The notes under the pieces: model-generated
What the model was told of the DNA's origin: nothing
Databases searched by the model: none
The model's input: the letters and a program-made list of their open reading frames with translations, nothing else
Program-made: the position numbers and the translations under genes
Source: Spiroplasma citri
GTDB taxonomy: Bacteria > Bacillota_I > Bacilli_A > Mycoplasmatales > Mycoplasmataceae
Reading direction: 5' to 3'
DNA: 64,000 nucleotides
Assembly: GCF_001886855.1 (NCBI RefSeq)
Contig: NZ_CP013197.1
Coordinates: 1,116,001 to 1,180,000, forward strand
In this document: in pieces, positions 63,823 to 64,000 of the stretch
Layout of the letters: each line of letters opens with the position of its first letter
Numbering within the stretch: the stretch's first letter is position 1

Positions 63823-64000
63823 ATGAAAAAGCAAACTAAGTTATATAAACAAAGATTACAATATTTGGTTAATGTTATTCATCAATGTTTACCTACTAAA
63901 ATACCTTTATTTATGTTAAGAAAAGTAATTAAGTTATATCTTAATCATAATGTTATTGATATTGGTGTTATGGAAGAACAACATTTTAAATTATTAGTGG
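63823..64000 (+). CDS. 75-residue phage protein (U12), cut by the window edge
   Basis: MKKQTKLYKQRLQYLVNVIH; the last ~16 residues lie beyond the window. Confidence 0.6.
   Translation, partial: MKKQTKLYKQRLQYLVNVIHQCLPTKIPLFMLRKVIKLYLNHNVIDIGVMEEQHFKLLV

Overview
The window is low-GC DNA in which TGA is read as tryptophan (genetic code 4). Gene content (split PTS, uvrC, infC-rpmI-rplT) and many filamentous-phage (plectrovirus, SpV1/SVTS2-like) modules point to a Spiroplasma chromosome of the citri group. Genes below are read with code 4, so many open frames are longer than a standard-code translation would give. Many frames are broken by one-base changes in A or T runs. Real decay and assembly error cannot be told apart from one sequence.

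Layout. 1-5.7 kb: chromosomal genes on the minus strand (CBS/CNNM protein, RpiR and DeoR regulators, uvrC) plus a thioredoxin-like lipoprotein. 5.7-14.4 kb: unit 1, a nearly complete plectrovirus prophage on the plus strand, bounded by a 16-bp direct repeat and inserted between uvrC and the rplT terminator. 14.4-20.2 kb: infC-rpmI-rplT, an IS1202-like element with a 19-bp duplication, an FGGY kinase, small genes and the C-terminal half of a PTS lactose/cellobiose IIA gene. 20.2-53.9 kb: a tandem, mostly minus-strand array of plectrovirus units: U2 partial 19.97-20.94, U3 20.95-26.5, U4 remnant 26.58-28.1, U5 28.2-35.3, U6 35.35-42.0, U7 remnant 42.1-44.1, U8 a Rep-B/RHH replicon module 44.2-46.7, U9 46.8-53.8. 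53.9-54.9 kb: broken PTS IIC and the N-terminal half of IIA, on the plus strand. 54.9-64 kb: plus-strand units U10 (structural), U11 (inverted copy of U8) and U12 (rep module, running off the window).

A full array unit reads, in transcription order: an accessory ('moron') gene; a palindromic repeat (DR1); an HUH rolling-circle Rep; a stem-loop; a second repeat (DR2); a small basic protein; zinc-ribbon peptides; small membrane proteins; the coat protein inside an inverted-repeat pair; two minor membrane proteins; a Zot/pI-like ATPase; two membrane proteins; a large pIII-like attachment protein; a triple hairpin; and a recurrent junction motif (J).

The strongest new signal is that each rep module carries its own short tag (8-11 nt shared). 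The tag is identical at three sites of the same unit (DR1, stem-loop loop, DR2) but differs between units, and it varies together with a short C-terminal segment of Rep. The unrelated Rep-B/RHH modules show the same design with a different tag. The slot between J and DR1 holds a different cargo gene in each unit, including a lipoprotein-anchored homologue of the HK97-type prohead protease (S78). Phage insertion split the PTS IIA gene into two phage/host chimeras, and a later inversion, with one end at a J motif, separated the halves by about 35 kb.
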